Positions 34,392-43,374 of a stretch of 64,000 nt of DNA are shown piece by piece. Location: the NCBI RefSeq assembly GCF_006517625.1, contig NZ_VHQI01000004.1:18771-82770 (forward strand), in the 5' to 3' direction. How positions within the stretch are numbered: position 1 is the first letter of the stretch; every line of letters starts with the position of its first letter. Under the pieces are notes generated by a model. It worked only from the letters and a program-made list of their open reading frames with translations. It was not told where the DNA came from and ran no database searches. A program made the position numbers and the translations under genes. The stretch is from Mixta tenebrionis. GTDB lineage: Bacteria; Pseudomonadota; Gammaproteobacteria; Enterobacterales; Enterobacteriaceae.

Positions 34392-34675
34392 CTCTGCCCG
34401 ACCACTCTCACAAAACCATCACTGCGTAGCGTACAAAACATGATATTTATCACTGTTTAAATTTTCTTATGTTGCGATTGTGAAAAGCATGTTATTAATT
34501 TATTTCGCAAAACATTGCTAAAACAGGCTGTTATTTCAGCAAAAGTATTAGTTACCTTACTTTTTGCCATGGCGGACTGCGGATTGATAACCCAGCGTCA
34601 TAGCAAACAAGGCTATGTCACCATGCGTAAATATCCGTTGCGCTCCCGTGCCCTGCAACCAAAGAGGAAATTATT

Positions 34676-35989
34676 TTGCTGACCGTACTGGGTTTTTCGA
34701 TGGTGATCTGTTTTATGTATCTGATCATGACCAGACGAATGTCGGCGCTGATTGCGCTGATTATTGTCCCTACGCTGTTTGCCCTGGCTGGCGGCTACTG
34801 GCATGGTCTGGGCGATATGATGCTTAGCGGCGTTAAGACGCTGGCTCCCACCGGCGTGATGTTAACCTTCTCCATCCTCTATTTCGGGCTGATGATTGAC
34901 GCTGGCCTGTTTGATCCGCTGGTACGTCTGATATTAAAAATTGTACGCGGCGATCCGCTAAAGGTGTTGGTTGGCACCGCAATACTGACGCTGCTGGTTT
35001 CGCTCGACGGCGACAGTTCCACAACCTATATGATCGCCATCGCAGCCTTTCTGCCGCTCTATCGCCGGCTGGGCATGAACGTGCTGGCGATGACCTGTCT
35101 GGTTAATCTCGCCAGCGGCATTATGAACCTCTCACCGTGGGGCGGACCTACCGCACGGGCGGCAGCGGCGCTGCGTATTGATGCGCTGGATATTTTCCTG
35201 CCGATGATCCCCGCCATGCTGCTTGCCTGCGGCACGCTGACAGGAATGGCGGTCTTTTTCGGGCTGCGCGAACGCCGTCGCCTGGGGATTATGACCATGG
35301 AAAGCCATCAGATGGATGATATCAGCCTGGGACAGGGTGATGCCGACGAATGCGCAGCGAACCGCCGCCCTAAAATGTTCTGGCCCAACTTTATTCTGAC
35401 CACCGCGCTGTTGGTACTGCTGGTTGTCGGGCTGATGCCGATTCATATTCTGTTTATGCTGGCGTTCGCCATCGCGGTAATGCTGAATTATCCCTCGCTG
35501 GAGCAGCAGAAGGCGCGTATCGGCGCTCATGCCGCTAACGTGCTGGCGGTCACATCGCTGATTTTTGCCGCCGGAATATTTACCGGCATTCTTTCCGGCA
35601 CCGGAATGGTGGACGCGATGGCGAAAAGCCTGCTGGCTGTTATTCCGCACAGCTTTGGCCCTTATCTGGCGATCTTTACTGCCGTTGTCAGCCTGCCGTT
35701 TACCTTTTTTATGTCCAATGACGCCTTCTATTTTGGCATCCTGCCGGTCATTGCTCAGACGGCGGCAGGCTACGGCATCAGCGCGCAAGAAATTGCTCGC
35801 GCCTCCATTGTCGGCCAACCTTTCCACCTGCTTAGCCCGCTGGTGCCTTCGGTCTACCTGCTGGTCGGGCTGGCAAAAGTGGATATTGGCGACCACCAGC
35901 GCTTCGCCATTAAGTGGGGAATACTGGTAAGTATGGCGCTGCTGGCTGGCGGCGTACTGTTTGGCGCGTTTCCGCTTTATCATCGCTAA
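34676..35989 (+). CDS. CitMHS-family citrate/metal-citrate transporter
   Basis: A 437-aa integral membrane symporter with about 11-12 helices. Typical CitMHS stretches are LLVSLDGDSSTTYMIAIAAFLPLYRRLGM, NLSPWGGPTARAAAAL and the C-terminal FFMSNDAFYFGILPV. Characterised members import citrate complexed with Mg2+ or Ca2+. The start is a TTG (34676) with GAGGA 7 nt upstream. It stands alone, and the 133 bp after it carry only a weak hairpin (GAGCT/AGCTC) before the tRNA promoter. No citrate lyase or two-component genes are nearby. Confidence 0.85.
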   Translation: MLTVLGFSMVICFMYLIMTRRMSALIALIIVPTLFALAGGYWHGLGDMMLSGVKTLAPTGVMLTFSILYFGLMIDAGLFDPLVRLILKIVRGDPLKVLVGTAILTLLVSLDGDSSTTYMIAIAAFLPLYRRLGMNVLAMTCLVNLASGIMNLSPWGGPTARAAAALRIDALDIFLPMIPAMLLACGTLTGMAVFFGLRERRRLGIMTMESHQMDDISLGQGDADECAANRRPKMFWPNFILTTALLVLLVVGLMPIHILFMLAFAIAVMLNYPSLEQQKARIGAHAANVLAVTSLIFAAGIFTGILSGTGMVDAMAKSLLAVIPHSFGPYLAIFTAVVSLPFTFFMSNDAFYFGILPVIAQTAAGYGISAQEIARASIVGQPFHLLSPLVPSVYLLVGLAKVDIGDHQRFAIKWGILVSMALLAGGVLFGAFPLYHR

Positions 35990-36122
35990 ACGAGAGGAGC
36001 TTTTTCAGCTCTTTCGCCGGGGAGATAGCTACTTAATCCCTGGAATAAGCGGCACAGGTGCAGCAAACCGGCGCGAATTGTTGTTTTTGCCAGCAAACGC
36101 GCCGTAAAACGCCGTACAGGCT

Positions 36123-36151
36123 TTGACATCATCCATGGGGCCAGGTAATAT
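36123..36151 (+). promoter_or_regulatory. Sigma-70 promoter of tRNA-Asn, stringent type
   Basis: TTGACA (36123-36128), a 17-bp spacer and TAATAT (36146-36151) are followed by the GC-rich discriminator GCGCGC, typical of stable-RNA promoters under ppGpp control. Confidence 0.9.
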
Positions 36152-36168
36152 GCGCGCTATCAACCGAT

Positions 36169-36244
36169 TCCTCTGTAGTTCAGTCGGTAGAACGGCGGAC
36201 TGTTAATCCGTATGTCACTGGTTCGAGTCCAGTCAGAGGAGCCA
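36169..36244 (+). tRNA. tRNA-Asn (GUU)
   Basis: A 76-nt gene with encoded CCA. The acceptor TCCTCTG pairs with CAGAGGA, the anticodon loop is CTGTTAA (GUU), and the T-arm contains GGTTCGAGTCC. It is identical to the copy at 51432. tRNA-Asn genes are frequent integration sites in enterobacteria, and the Sec/glycine-reductase cassette lies just downstream. Confidence 0.98.
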
Positions 36245-36304
36245 GATTTTAGTCTTAAGACATCTCAGTAAGTCTTGAGTCGCTTTAAAATAAGCAGTTA
36301 CATT

Positions 36305-36340
36305 AGCCCGGTCGTCCTGATAAGGATTGCCGGGCTTTTT
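36305..36340 (+). terminator. Terminator of tRNA-Asn
   Basis: A perfect 7-bp stem (AGCCCGG / CCGGGCT) with an 18-nt loop is followed by TTTT. A weaker dyad (CTTAAGAC / GTCTTGAG) lies just before it. Confidence 0.75.
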
Positions 36341-36416
36341 GATACCTGTAATTTTTAGGCGCTTAATCGGCGGCATCCGCCCTATTCTGCGGTGGTAACA
36401 GCTGTTAACTCTCCCT

Positions 36417-37412
36417 CTACCTGTGCGACATCGCTTCAAAAGCGGGGGGATACCGGTCACCTGAAATACGTTCGGGGCTGAATGTTGCTTCCAACAGGTT
36501 GCAATCCGCAGGAAGCAGGACAACATCAACCGCCCGGACATTTTGTTCCAGATGTTCAATACGCTTTGCTCCCGGAATAGGGATAATATCATTTCCCTGC
36601 GCGAGCACCCAGGCGAGCGCAATCTGTGCCGCAGTTACCCCTTTTCTGACCGCCATATCTTCAATCACCTTCACCAGCAGCCGGTTTGCCTCAATATGCT
36701 CCGACTGAAAGCGCGGCATATTACGGCGAAAATCTGCCGTGTCCAGCATGTCCGGAGCGGGAACCTGCCCCGTCAGAAAACCTCGCCCCAGCGGACTAAA
36801 AGGGACAAATGCAATCCCCAGCTCGCGGCAGGTTTCCAGCACGCCGTTTGTCTCTACGTCACGGGTCCAGAGAGAATATTCACTCTGGACGGCGGCAACA
36901 GGATGAACCGCATGTGCCCGACGTATGGTTTCAGAGGTCACTTCCGAAAGGCCAATAGCCCTGATTTTACCTTCCGCCACCAGTTCCGCCATCGCGCCCA
37001 CCGTATCCTCAATGGGGATATTCGCATCTGCCCGGTGCAGATAATAAAGATCGATCGCTTCCGTTTGCAGACGTTTCAGCGAGGCTTCAGCAACCCGACG
37101 GGCATTTTCAGGGCGGCCATCCGTACCCGTAATTTGCCCGAATTGAGTTTGTTCGCGGTTATAGGTAAACCCGAATTTTGTTGCCAGAACTATCTTATCC
37201 CGATGTGCCTTGAGCGCTTTGCCCAACAGAATTTCATTACGCCATGGACCATAAACTTCTGCCGTATCGAAAAAAGTCACCCCCAGCTCAATAGCCCGAT
37301 GTAATGTATCAATCGATGCGGCTTCATCCTGTGCGCCGTAAGCCTGGCTCAGTCCCATGCAGCCCAGCCCTGGCGCAGATACCGTCATTGTGCCAATCTG
37401 GCGTTGTTTCAT
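36417..37412 (-). CDS. Aldo/keto reductase
   Basis: A 331-aa NADPH-dependent TIM-barrel reductase. The catalytic tetrad is visible: Asp49, Tyr54, Lys79 and His126 (FFDTAEVYG, ATKFGF, YYLHRAD). The C-terminal IPIPGAKRIEHLEQN is the cofactor phosphate-binding run. It resembles the YajO/pyridoxal-reductase-like AKR group; the natural substrate is unknown. GAGGA precedes the ATG. It diverges from a LysR gene over 105 bp, so that regulator probably controls it. Confidence 0.88.
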   Translation of the reverse strand: MKQRQIGTMTVSAPGLGCMGLSQAYGAQDEAASIDTLHRAIELGVTFFDTAEVYGPWRNEILLGKALKAHRDKIVLATKFGFTYNREQTQFGQITGTDGRPENARRVAEASLKRLQTEAIDLYYLHRADANIPIEDTVGAMAELVAEGKIRAIGLSEVTSETIRRAHAVHPVAAVQSEYSLWTRDVETNGVLETCRELGIAFVPFSPLGRGFLTGQVPAPDMLDTADFRRNMPRFQSEHIEANRLLVKVIEDMAVRKGVTAAQIALAWVLAQGNDIIPIPGAKRIEHLEQNVRAVDVVLLPADCNLLEATFSPERISGDRYPPAFEAMSHR

Positions 37413-37517
37413 TATTTGTTCCTCTTCCAGGGTGTTCAGGAGAAGCTCAGAATAAGCGAAGATAACTATAATGATAATTAGTGCAAAGCAGACTGGCTTA
37501 ATCTAATATTTAGAACA
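37413..37517. promoter_or_regulatory. Divergent control region between aldo/keto reductase and LysR gene
   Basis: The 105-bp spacer contains an AT-rich imperfect dyad around CTATAATGATAATTAG, a plausible LysR binding site (T-N11-A type). Assignment is by position only. Confidence 0.35.
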
Positions 37518-38408
37518 ATGGATCGGACACAGCTTTCCCAGCTCATCGTTTTTATGACCGTCGCCGAAGCGGGAAGTTTTCGCGCAGCCGCCGATCGGCT
37601 GGGCATTGCTCCTTCGGCGGTCAGCTATGCTGTTTCTGCACTGGAAAGCAGCATGGGGTTACGCCTTCTGGCGCGAACTACTCGATCAACGCGCCCCACG
37701 GAAGAAGGCGCGAATCTTCTTTCCCGTATTACCGGACCATTCGCTGAGATAAAGGCCGGAGTTTCCGATATTGTAGAGGGATCACAGGTACCTGCAGGCC
37801 CATTACGCGTCACCATGCCTTTTCTTGCGGCGAAAGAGATCATTTTGCCCCGTCTGGCTGAGTTTTCAGCGCTCTACCCGGCAATCGAACTGGATATCAG
37901 AACATCGGACATTTTCGAGGATATTGTCGAAAGTGGTTGTGACGCGGGGCTTCGGCTGGGCGAAAACCTGGAAGCCGATATGATAGCCGTACGCGCTGAT
38001 GGCCCCCGGCGCAGCGTCATTGTAGGGGCTTCGTCGTATTTTACTGCTAACCCAAAGCCTGCACATCCCCGCGATCTGGTGGAGCATAACTGCATCCGCC
38101 GCCGCTTTGAAAGTGGCCGGGTCTATCGATGGGAACTCGCTCGCAACGGGCACGCCATTACTGTTGATGTGAGGGGTAACCTTATCCTTCCGCAACAGGA
38201 GCATATCAGGCAGGCGGCGCTCGCCGGAATTGGCCTGGCTTTTCTTTTTGAGGATATGGTCAGGAAGGATTTGCAGGAAGGACGTCTGATGACAGTAATG
38301 GAAGAATGGTGCCCCTGGTTTGATGGATTTTATATTTATTATCCTTCCCGGCGACAAATGCGGCCTGCGTTGCGGGCATTCATTGATTTTTTCCGCGCAT
38401 CCAAATGA
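37518..38408 (+). CDS. LysR-family transcriptional regulator
   Basis: 296 aa. The N-terminal HTH (residues 18-48, AGSFRAAADRLGIAPSAVSYAVSALE) is followed by a LysR sensor domain with the typical LRVTMP and GIGLAFLFEDMV runs. It belongs to the large PgrR/DsdC-like group that is often divergent from an oxidoreductase. No strong ribosome site precedes the ATG. Its likely target is the divergent aldo/keto reductase; the effector is unknown. Confidence 0.85.
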   Translation: MDRTQLSQLIVFMTVAEAGSFRAAADRLGIAPSAVSYAVSALESSMGLRLLARTTRSTRPTEEGANLLSRITGPFAEIKAGVSDIVEGSQVPAGPLRVTMPFLAAKEIILPRLAEFSALYPAIELDIRTSDIFEDIVESGCDAGLRLGENLEADMIAVRADGPRRSVIVGASSYFTANPKPAHPRDLVEHNCIRRRFESGRVYRWELARNGHAITVDVRGNLILPQQEHIRQAALAGIGLAFLFEDMVRKDLQEGRLMTVMEEWCPWFDGFYIYYPSRRQMRPALRAFIDFFRASK

Positions 38409-38487
38409 CGCCATTTGCGCTTCTGGTACGATTAATAAAAAAACATCGACAGCCTGCCCCTGATTAGCTTAAGCGCAGGAGCCTTCT

Positions 38488-40272
38488 CTACATGGTAGCT
38501 TCAGCCAGCCAGCGCTTCCTCACGCGCCGAAGATCTCCTTCGCGCCGGACCCAGCCATCTCTCTCCATTCGGTTAAGCAGCGGTATTACCTGCTTTCTCG
38601 CCAGGCCAGTGCGTTGCCTGACGTCAGCAATAGAGAGTAACTCTCCGGGATTACAGCCATGGAAAACCGCCTCCAGGAGCGCCTGATAGTGTTCGCGCGC
38701 GATAAAAAGCTTGTCATCCATTGGCACGATATATTTTTTTTCCGTCAGCGCCTTCAGCTGCTGCACCAGACGTGGGCGTTCATGTTGAACAGCGGAAAAG
38801 CAGAGTTTCCCTGCCGTATTGATTTCATCCAGCAGCATCTGCTGCTCATGATTAAGCTGACCGAAGCTGGCCCCGAAAAGGCTGACTCCTTCCGCCGTTT
38901 TCTGCCACTGCCGGCTGGCACACTGTTCGCAAACCAGCTCCGTGGTTATCTCTACGGGAACCTGCACTCGCGCGGCCAGTTCCTCTACCGTTAACGCGGA
39001 GGTTGCCTGACTCAGAATTTTATTCAGCTGCGTCAGGCAGCGCTGCCGATAGTAGTCAGCGAGCCACCAGCCAGCCAGCAGATGGCAATCCGGCTGCGGT
39101 TCTGTTTCATCGCCGGCGCGAACATAACCCTTCACCGCCAGCTGTACGCGACATCGTAGCTGCGATAAATCCGTTTCCTGTGCTGCAAGCGCCTCAATAA
39201 GACGTGGCCGCTGTTCCCGGCTTAACGGCCCGGTCCAGACTACCCGCCCCGCGCCCGCCATACGTGAGCCTCCCGGCGTCATCAGCAGTACCGCCTGCCC
39301 CCAAAAAACCGGCAGCGGGGTAGACAACTGCAGGCGCGCCAGGCGGCCTTCGCCCAGTAAATAGCAGCGCGCTTGCGTATGTGATGTACCCAGCGCAACC
39401 TCCAGCTCGCTCTGCTTTTTCAACAGGTTAGTTCCCGGACGCAGCCGAACAATCCACTCCCGACTAACGGCAATATCGGCATCCGGTTTCGCCAGGCAAT
39501 CGCCGCGCGCTACCGCTTCCTTTTTTAGCTGGCGAAAGCTCATGGCTACCCGACTACAGGGCTGCGCCCGTTCACGCGCCCGATGATAACTCTGTATCGA
39601 TTTCACCTTAACCCGCTGGTTCCCTGGGTAAAGACACAGTACATCACCAACATCAACCCCATCACCACGCAGCGTCCCGGTAACCGTTGTACCAATACCG
39701 TTAACGGAAAAAACGCGATCGATATAGAGATGCGGGCCTTGCGTCAACGCCTGCGACAGCTTCAGATTGCGTACCCGCGTCAGCAACCCCTGGCGTAGCG
39801 CATCAATCCCTTCACCGGTCTTTGCGCTTACGCGCCAGATATCCGGCAAGAGATCGCTCTCGGCGAGGAAGTTTTCCAGAATATCTTCCTCAACCTGCCC
39901 GATCTGCGCATCATCAACCAGATCGCATTTATTGACAGCAACGATAATTTCCCGCAGATCCAGCGCATTAATTACCCGCAAATGTTCCTGACTTAACGGT
40001 GACCAACCCTCATCTGCCGCAACGACAAACAACACCAGATCCAGCCCCCATAAGGCGCTGAGCATGTTACGCAAAAAGCGCTCATGGCCAGGAACATCGA
40101 TTATGCCAATTTCATCGTTATCAGGGCTGCACAGGCAGGCAAAGCCTAAATCGATGGTCATGCCTCGCATAAGCTCCTGGGGAAGGTGGGAAGGATGAAT
40201 ACCCGTAAGCGCCTGAATCAGTGCTGACTTACCATGATCGACGTGTCCGGCCGTACCAATCACCGCATACAT
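38488..40272 (-). CDS. selB: Selenocysteine-specific elongation factor SelB (divergent type)
   Basis: 594 aa. The translation GTPase motifs are intact: GHVDHGKS (9-16), the RGMTIDLGFA effector region, DVPGH (59-63) and NKCD (114-117). Beta-barrel domains follow, then C-terminal winged helices ending ARKQVIPLLNRMERDGWVRR, which in SelB bind the SECIS stem-loop. Outside the GTPase motifs it differs much from E. coli SelB, suggesting acquisition with the cassette. It delivers Sec-tRNA to in-frame UGA codons; grdA upstream has one. GGGGAG precedes the ATG. Downstream of tRNA-Sec on the same strand. Confidence 0.9.
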   Translation of the reverse strand: MYAVIGTAGHVDHGKSALIQALTGIHPSHLPQELMRGMTIDLGFACLCSPDNDEIGIIDVPGHERFLRNMLSALWGLDLVLFVVAADEGWSPLSQEHLRVINALDLREIIVAVNKCDLVDDAQIGQVEEDILENFLAESDLLPDIWRVSAKTGEGIDALRQGLLTRVRNLKLSQALTQGPHLYIDRVFSVNGIGTTVTGTLRGDGVDVGDVLCLYPGNQRVKVKSIQSYHRARERAQPCSRVAMSFRQLKKEAVARGDCLAKPDADIAVSREWIVRLRPGTNLLKKQSELEVALGTSHTQARCYLLGEGRLARLQLSTPLPVFWGQAVLLMTPGGSRMAGAGRVVWTGPLSREQRPRLIEALAAQETDLSQLRCRVQLAVKGYVRAGDETEPQPDCHLLAGWWLADYYRQRCLTQLNKILSQATSALTVEELAARVQVPVEITTELVCEQCASRQWQKTAEGVSLFGASFGQLNHEQQMLLDEINTAGKLCFSAVQHERPRLVQQLKALTEKKYIVPMDDKLFIAREHYQALLEAVFHGCNPGELLSIADVRQRTGLARKQVIPLLNRMERDGWVRREGDLRRVRKRWLAEATM

Positions 40273-40321
40273 GAGATTCTCTCCCCTTTTTATACCTGAC
40301 AGAAGGGATAGTGAATGAATA

Positions 40322-40412
40322 TGGCGGAAGCGGCAGGAGTCGAACCTGCCTCAGCCGATAGGCTAACAACGGTTTTGAAGACCGCGGGGACCACCGGATC
40401 CCATCAACTTCC
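40322..40412 (-). tRNA. selC: tRNA-Sec (UCA)
   Basis: A 91-nt gene with encoded CCA. Sec hallmarks: anticodon TCA in loop CTTCAAA (plus strand 40376-40378), a 6-bp D-stem (GGGATC / GGTCCC) closing a 4-nt CGGT loop exactly as in E. coli selC, and a long variable arm (TTAGCC / GGCTGA). The T-arm is GCAGG-TTCGACT-CCTGC. The acceptor begins GGAAG / CTTCC but then shows a T-C mismatch and seems one pair short of the usual 8, which is odd. It lies between selB and the grd genes. Confidence 0.9.
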
Positions 40413-40670
40413 TGAAAAACGGAACGACTCCCTGTTCATAAGGTGTGTTGCAGGCTTCCACTGCCTGGCGAACTAAACAGCTATCAATGCTGGCCGCAAT
40501 GAAAGCCGCCCCCTCATTGCGACATAGCACGGATAACGCTTTACCCTGCTCACGGTAGTACGGCTGTTCATTATCAGTTGCACACTGCTCCGCAGCTGGC
40601 TGCCCTGTGGCAACGTTGCGCCAACAAAGCTGAACTGTTGAATATGGCTGGCGCCGTATTTCTCACTGGC
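40413..40670 (-). other. Unassigned remnant between grdD and tRNA-Sec
   Basis: The minus strand holds an open stretch (about 40413-40660) with protein-like composition, including VLCRNEGAAFIAASIDS and AVEACNTPYEQGVVPF. It has no start codon or ribosome site, and a TGA precedes it in frame. I do not recognise the family. It could be the tail of a gene lost when the cassette was rearranged. It must also contain the tRNA-Sec promoter. Confidence 0.4.
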
Positions 40671-41804
40671 TTACTGGCCCAGATATGATTGCAGCTGCGC
40701 GATAGCCTCAGCGCGCTGCCGTTGATTAATCATCAACACCGGGCCGGTGCAGCCCATGCCGGTTTCAGCATAAATACCGGCGCGCCATAAGCTCAGCCTG
40801 GCCTCTTCAAGCTGCAAAATATCAATACCGTGAATTTCATCATTCAGCACTTCCTTCGGCGGAGGAACAACATCCGTTGGCGCATCCGCCGCCGCTACGG
40901 GAGATGCGGCCTGTTGAAGAATTGACTCTATACCGGCCGCGCAGGCCTGTTGCCAGCGGCGTTGCCAACAGCTCATCAACTGCTTCTGCGTCATCATGGC
41001 GCAGAACCTGAGTGCTTCGGCAATCGTCGCAGGGCCGCTTGCCCGCGAAATAATGCCGATCACCGTTTTCTGCTGCGGCCCCAGCCCAATACCGTAGCCG
41101 CTACCGACGGTTTCCACTTCGCCGCCGCTCTGTCCAGCGCTGAATAGCTTGATCAACAGGTTGCCGGTCAGGGTATCGCAGACCATAACCTCCGGCGTGG
41201 CGCGGATCAGATCGTTGCCGCGCATCAGAGCGCCGCCATCAGCCCTGTCCGAAGAGGCGAAGCGTAACGGAAATCCCGCCTCGCTTAGCCTGGTCAGTAA
41301 ACGTTTTACCGCCGCGGCATCATCAACATTAAGAATCCCGACGCCAGGAGTAGCCAAACCCAGCGCATCCGCCATCGCCAGCCCCGCAACCGCATTCCTT
41401 ACCATCGCAGCCGGACGACGGATATCACTGCTGCCCGTGGTACTGGCCAGTACCATCTGACGCCCGGTGGCTACGGAATGAACCTGCGCCACGGTCGCCA
41501 CGCCAAGCGGAAAGTTGTAGTGCAGCGTAACGGCTCCGGCTACCTCGCCCGATGCCAGCAACTGTTCCATGATGCGGTGCGCGGCGGCAAGATCTTCGGC
41601 AGGCAGATGCGGATAGCCGGTCAAGCCGACGGGACCGATGATCACCGGAATCAACTGCCCGGCGGCTTGATTTGCTGCCTGTAGCAGCTGTTCAACGGGC
41701 AGCTCGCTTCCCAGGGCGGTAAAGGCAATTCTGGGGCGAGCAGGCTCACCGTCGAGCCTGTCCGCTATATCGCGTAACGCTTGCGCCATTAAGAGTTCAG
41801 CCAC
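40671..41804 (-). CDS. grdD: Glycine/betaine reductase complex component C, subunit alpha (GrdD)
   Basis: 377 aa, the usual GrdD length. GrdC and GrdD (protein C) accept the carboxymethyl group from selenoprotein A and release acetyl phosphate. GrdD belongs to the PlsX-like phosphate acyltransferase fold; runs such as LHYNFPLGVATVAQVHSVATG, GVGILNVDDAAAVKRLL and the end AGIYAETGMGCTGPVLMI fit. Start: the GTG at 41804 with GGGAGG, overlapping the grdC stop by 8 bp; the longer open frame lies inside grdC. Such genes are typical of Clostridia and rare in enterobacteria. Confidence 0.88.
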   Translation of the reverse strand: MAELLMAQALRDIADRLDGEPARPRIAFTALGSELPVEQLLQAANQAAGQLIPVIIGPVGLTGYPHLPAEDLAAAHRIMEQLLASGEVAGAVTLHYNFPLGVATVAQVHSVATGRQMVLASTTGSSDIRRPAAMVRNAVAGLAMADALGLATPGVGILNVDDAAAVKRLLTRLSEAGFPLRFASSDRADGGALMRGNDLIRATPEVMVCDTLTGNLLIKLFSAGQSGGEVETVGSGYGIGLGPQQKTVIGIISRASGPATIAEALRFCAMMTQKQLMSCWQRRWQQACAAGIESILQQAASPVAAADAPTDVVPPPKEVLNDEIHGIDILQLEEARLSLWRAGIYAETGMGCTGPVLMINQRQRAEAIAQLQSYLGQ

Positions 41805-43329
41805 GGTCGCCTCCCATTTCCAGCTCGTCGGCAACCTTACGCATTGCTTCAGCCAGCAGCGCGGAAAGCTCGCCCGCCTCTGTTTTATCACCCTGTTCCT
41901 GACCCTGATTACGCTCCACCAATACGCTAATGCCATCAAACTGATTGGTCATTCTGCCGAGGAACAGGCTCCCCTTACCGACGACCATAAAGTTTTCTAT
42001 TTCCCTTGCGGCTATCGCGCGCAAACCGTGCCCAATATAGGGAATACCGGATGGAATATGGCCCTGCGTGGGGGCAAACCCAGGCATACCGTGGCGGACG
42101 ACGAAGTCGCCCAGCTTGCTGCGCTCCAGCCAGCCTTCCATCACGCTCAGCGCCGCAATCATTTTGTAGTTGGATTCCGGTACGTTACCGGCGCCAGCAG
42201 GCTGAGTGATTTCAGGGTTCTGCAGCTCCACGCTGAACTTGTCGACATCTTCCGTCGTCATGCCCGCCGCTTTCAGCGGCTGCGAAATAAGCGATGCCAT
42301 TACGGCCTGCGGCGAAGAGCCGGTTCCTACCGTATGACGTCCTGAAACATGGGTATTCACTACCGGGCTTACGCCGTCATCGGCGGTAATCAGCAGAGCA
42401 AAGCCACCAAGCATATCTTCCAGCAACGGCATATCGTGCTTGATATGATCGCGCCCGTTCATGCCGAGTTTGGCAACCGAGCCGCCAGCCAGCACCAGGA
42501 CGCTTTTATAGACGCCGCTTTGCACCAGCGCCGCAGCATTAACCAGCGCATGGACCGGCGCAGCGCAAAAACCGCGCATATCGATCCCGGTAGCCTGACG
42601 GCAATGAATGCTTTCCGCGACCGCCTTGGCCAGATTACCGCCGCCGCGCTGATTGACATCGCCGATGGCTTCCTCTGAACACTCGATAACGTACTCAACC
42701 TGCTCCAGCGCATCCGCAGAGATCTGCCAGCCCGCCAGTACCGCGCTGGCTTTGGTCACTAAATTTTCCAGCATCACGTGCGCGCAAAGGTTAATGTCCA
42801 GATCGTGGGCCGCTTTTACGCACCCTACCAGCCGATCGCCAAGCCAGAGAGGCGCCGCATGCTGCTTAACCAGCAGCGCCAGTTCGTCATCGTTTACCGA
42901 TACCGCGTTATCCAGCAAAGCCCGCTGTGACAGCTGCGGATGTTCACTAAGCTGACTTTGCATTTCGCTAACAAACGAGGCCTGCCACGCGGTTAAGTCA
43001 AAAGCATCCACGTAGCAAAGCAGCGCATACAGCAGCGTTTCGCTATAGATTTCTCCCCCCTCGCCGCAGGCGCTTCCCTGATAATCTGAGTTCAGCCATG
43101 GCCTGGGGAGCGCCTCAAGCTGAGCGGGAGTGATATTATTGATATAACACTGATTCGGCGGGTAATTTACCGCCTGCTCAAAGGTTCTGAGATGGTCAGG
43201 AATTGCCGCCAGCCAGGGCTCATCCGGATTTTGGCTGCGTGCCTGTTGTGCTGCGGCGCCGTGCCACATCAGCAAATTCGGAGCATGCGCCAGAATATAA
43301 CCTGCCTGCCGTATTACTGCTTTTCCCAT
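41797..43329 (-). CDS. grdC: Glycine/betaine reductase complex component C, subunit beta (GrdC)
   Basis: 510 aa, close to clostridial GrdC (~513). It is a thiolase/ketoacyl-synthase-like protein, with GFCAAPVHALVNAAALVQSGVYKSVLVLAGGSVAKLGMN, GFALLITADDGVSPV and the C-terminal GHIPSGIPYIGHGLRAI. With GrdD it forms acetyl phosphate from the enzyme-bound acetyl group. Start: the ATG at 43329 has GGGAGGAAAT directly upstream; the earlier start at 43356 has none. It lies 45 bp after grdA, with a hairpin between them. Confidence 0.9.
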   Translation of the reverse strand: MGKAVIRQAGYILAHAPNLLMWHGAAAQQARSQNPDEPWLAAIPDHLRTFEQAVNYPPNQCYINNITPAQLEALPRPWLNSDYQGSACGEGGEIYSETLLYALLCYVDAFDLTAWQASFVSEMQSQLSEHPQLSQRALLDNAVSVNDDELALLVKQHAAPLWLGDRLVGCVKAAHDLDINLCAHVMLENLVTKASAVLAGWQISADALEQVEYVIECSEEAIGDVNQRGGGNLAKAVAESIHCRQATGIDMRGFCAAPVHALVNAAALVQSGVYKSVLVLAGGSVAKLGMNGRDHIKHDMPLLEDMLGGFALLITADDGVSPVVNTHVSGRHTVGTGSSPQAVMASLISQPLKAAGMTTEDVDKFSVELQNPEITQPAGAGNVPESNYKMIAALSVMEGWLERSKLGDFVVRHGMPGFAPTQGHIPSGIPYIGHGLRAIAAREIENFMVVGKGSLFLGRMTNQFDGISVLVERNQGQEQGDKTEAGELSALLAEAMRKVADELEMGGDRG

Positions 43330-43345
43330 ATTTCCTCCCGGAGTA

Positions 43346-43369
43346 CCTCCGGCCATTGCTGACCGGAGG
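43346..43369. other. Intergenic hairpin between grdA and grdC
   Basis: A perfect 7-bp inverted repeat (CCTCCGG / CCGGAGG) with a 10-nt loop, ending 17 nt before the grdC start. It may act in mRNA stability or differential expression inside the operon. Confidence 0.5.
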
Positions 43370-43374
43370 GTGAC

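Noticed and set aside
34225..34443. 72-aa ORF in the polypyrimidine repeat
   Set aside because: It runs through a degenerate tandem repeat whose period is not a multiple of three. Its composition is driven by the DNA and there is no ribosome site.
36233..36622. 129-aa minus-strand ORF overlapping tRNA-Asn
   Set aside because: It overlaps the tRNA 3' end, the tRNA terminator and the 3' end of the aldo/keto reductase gene in another frame.
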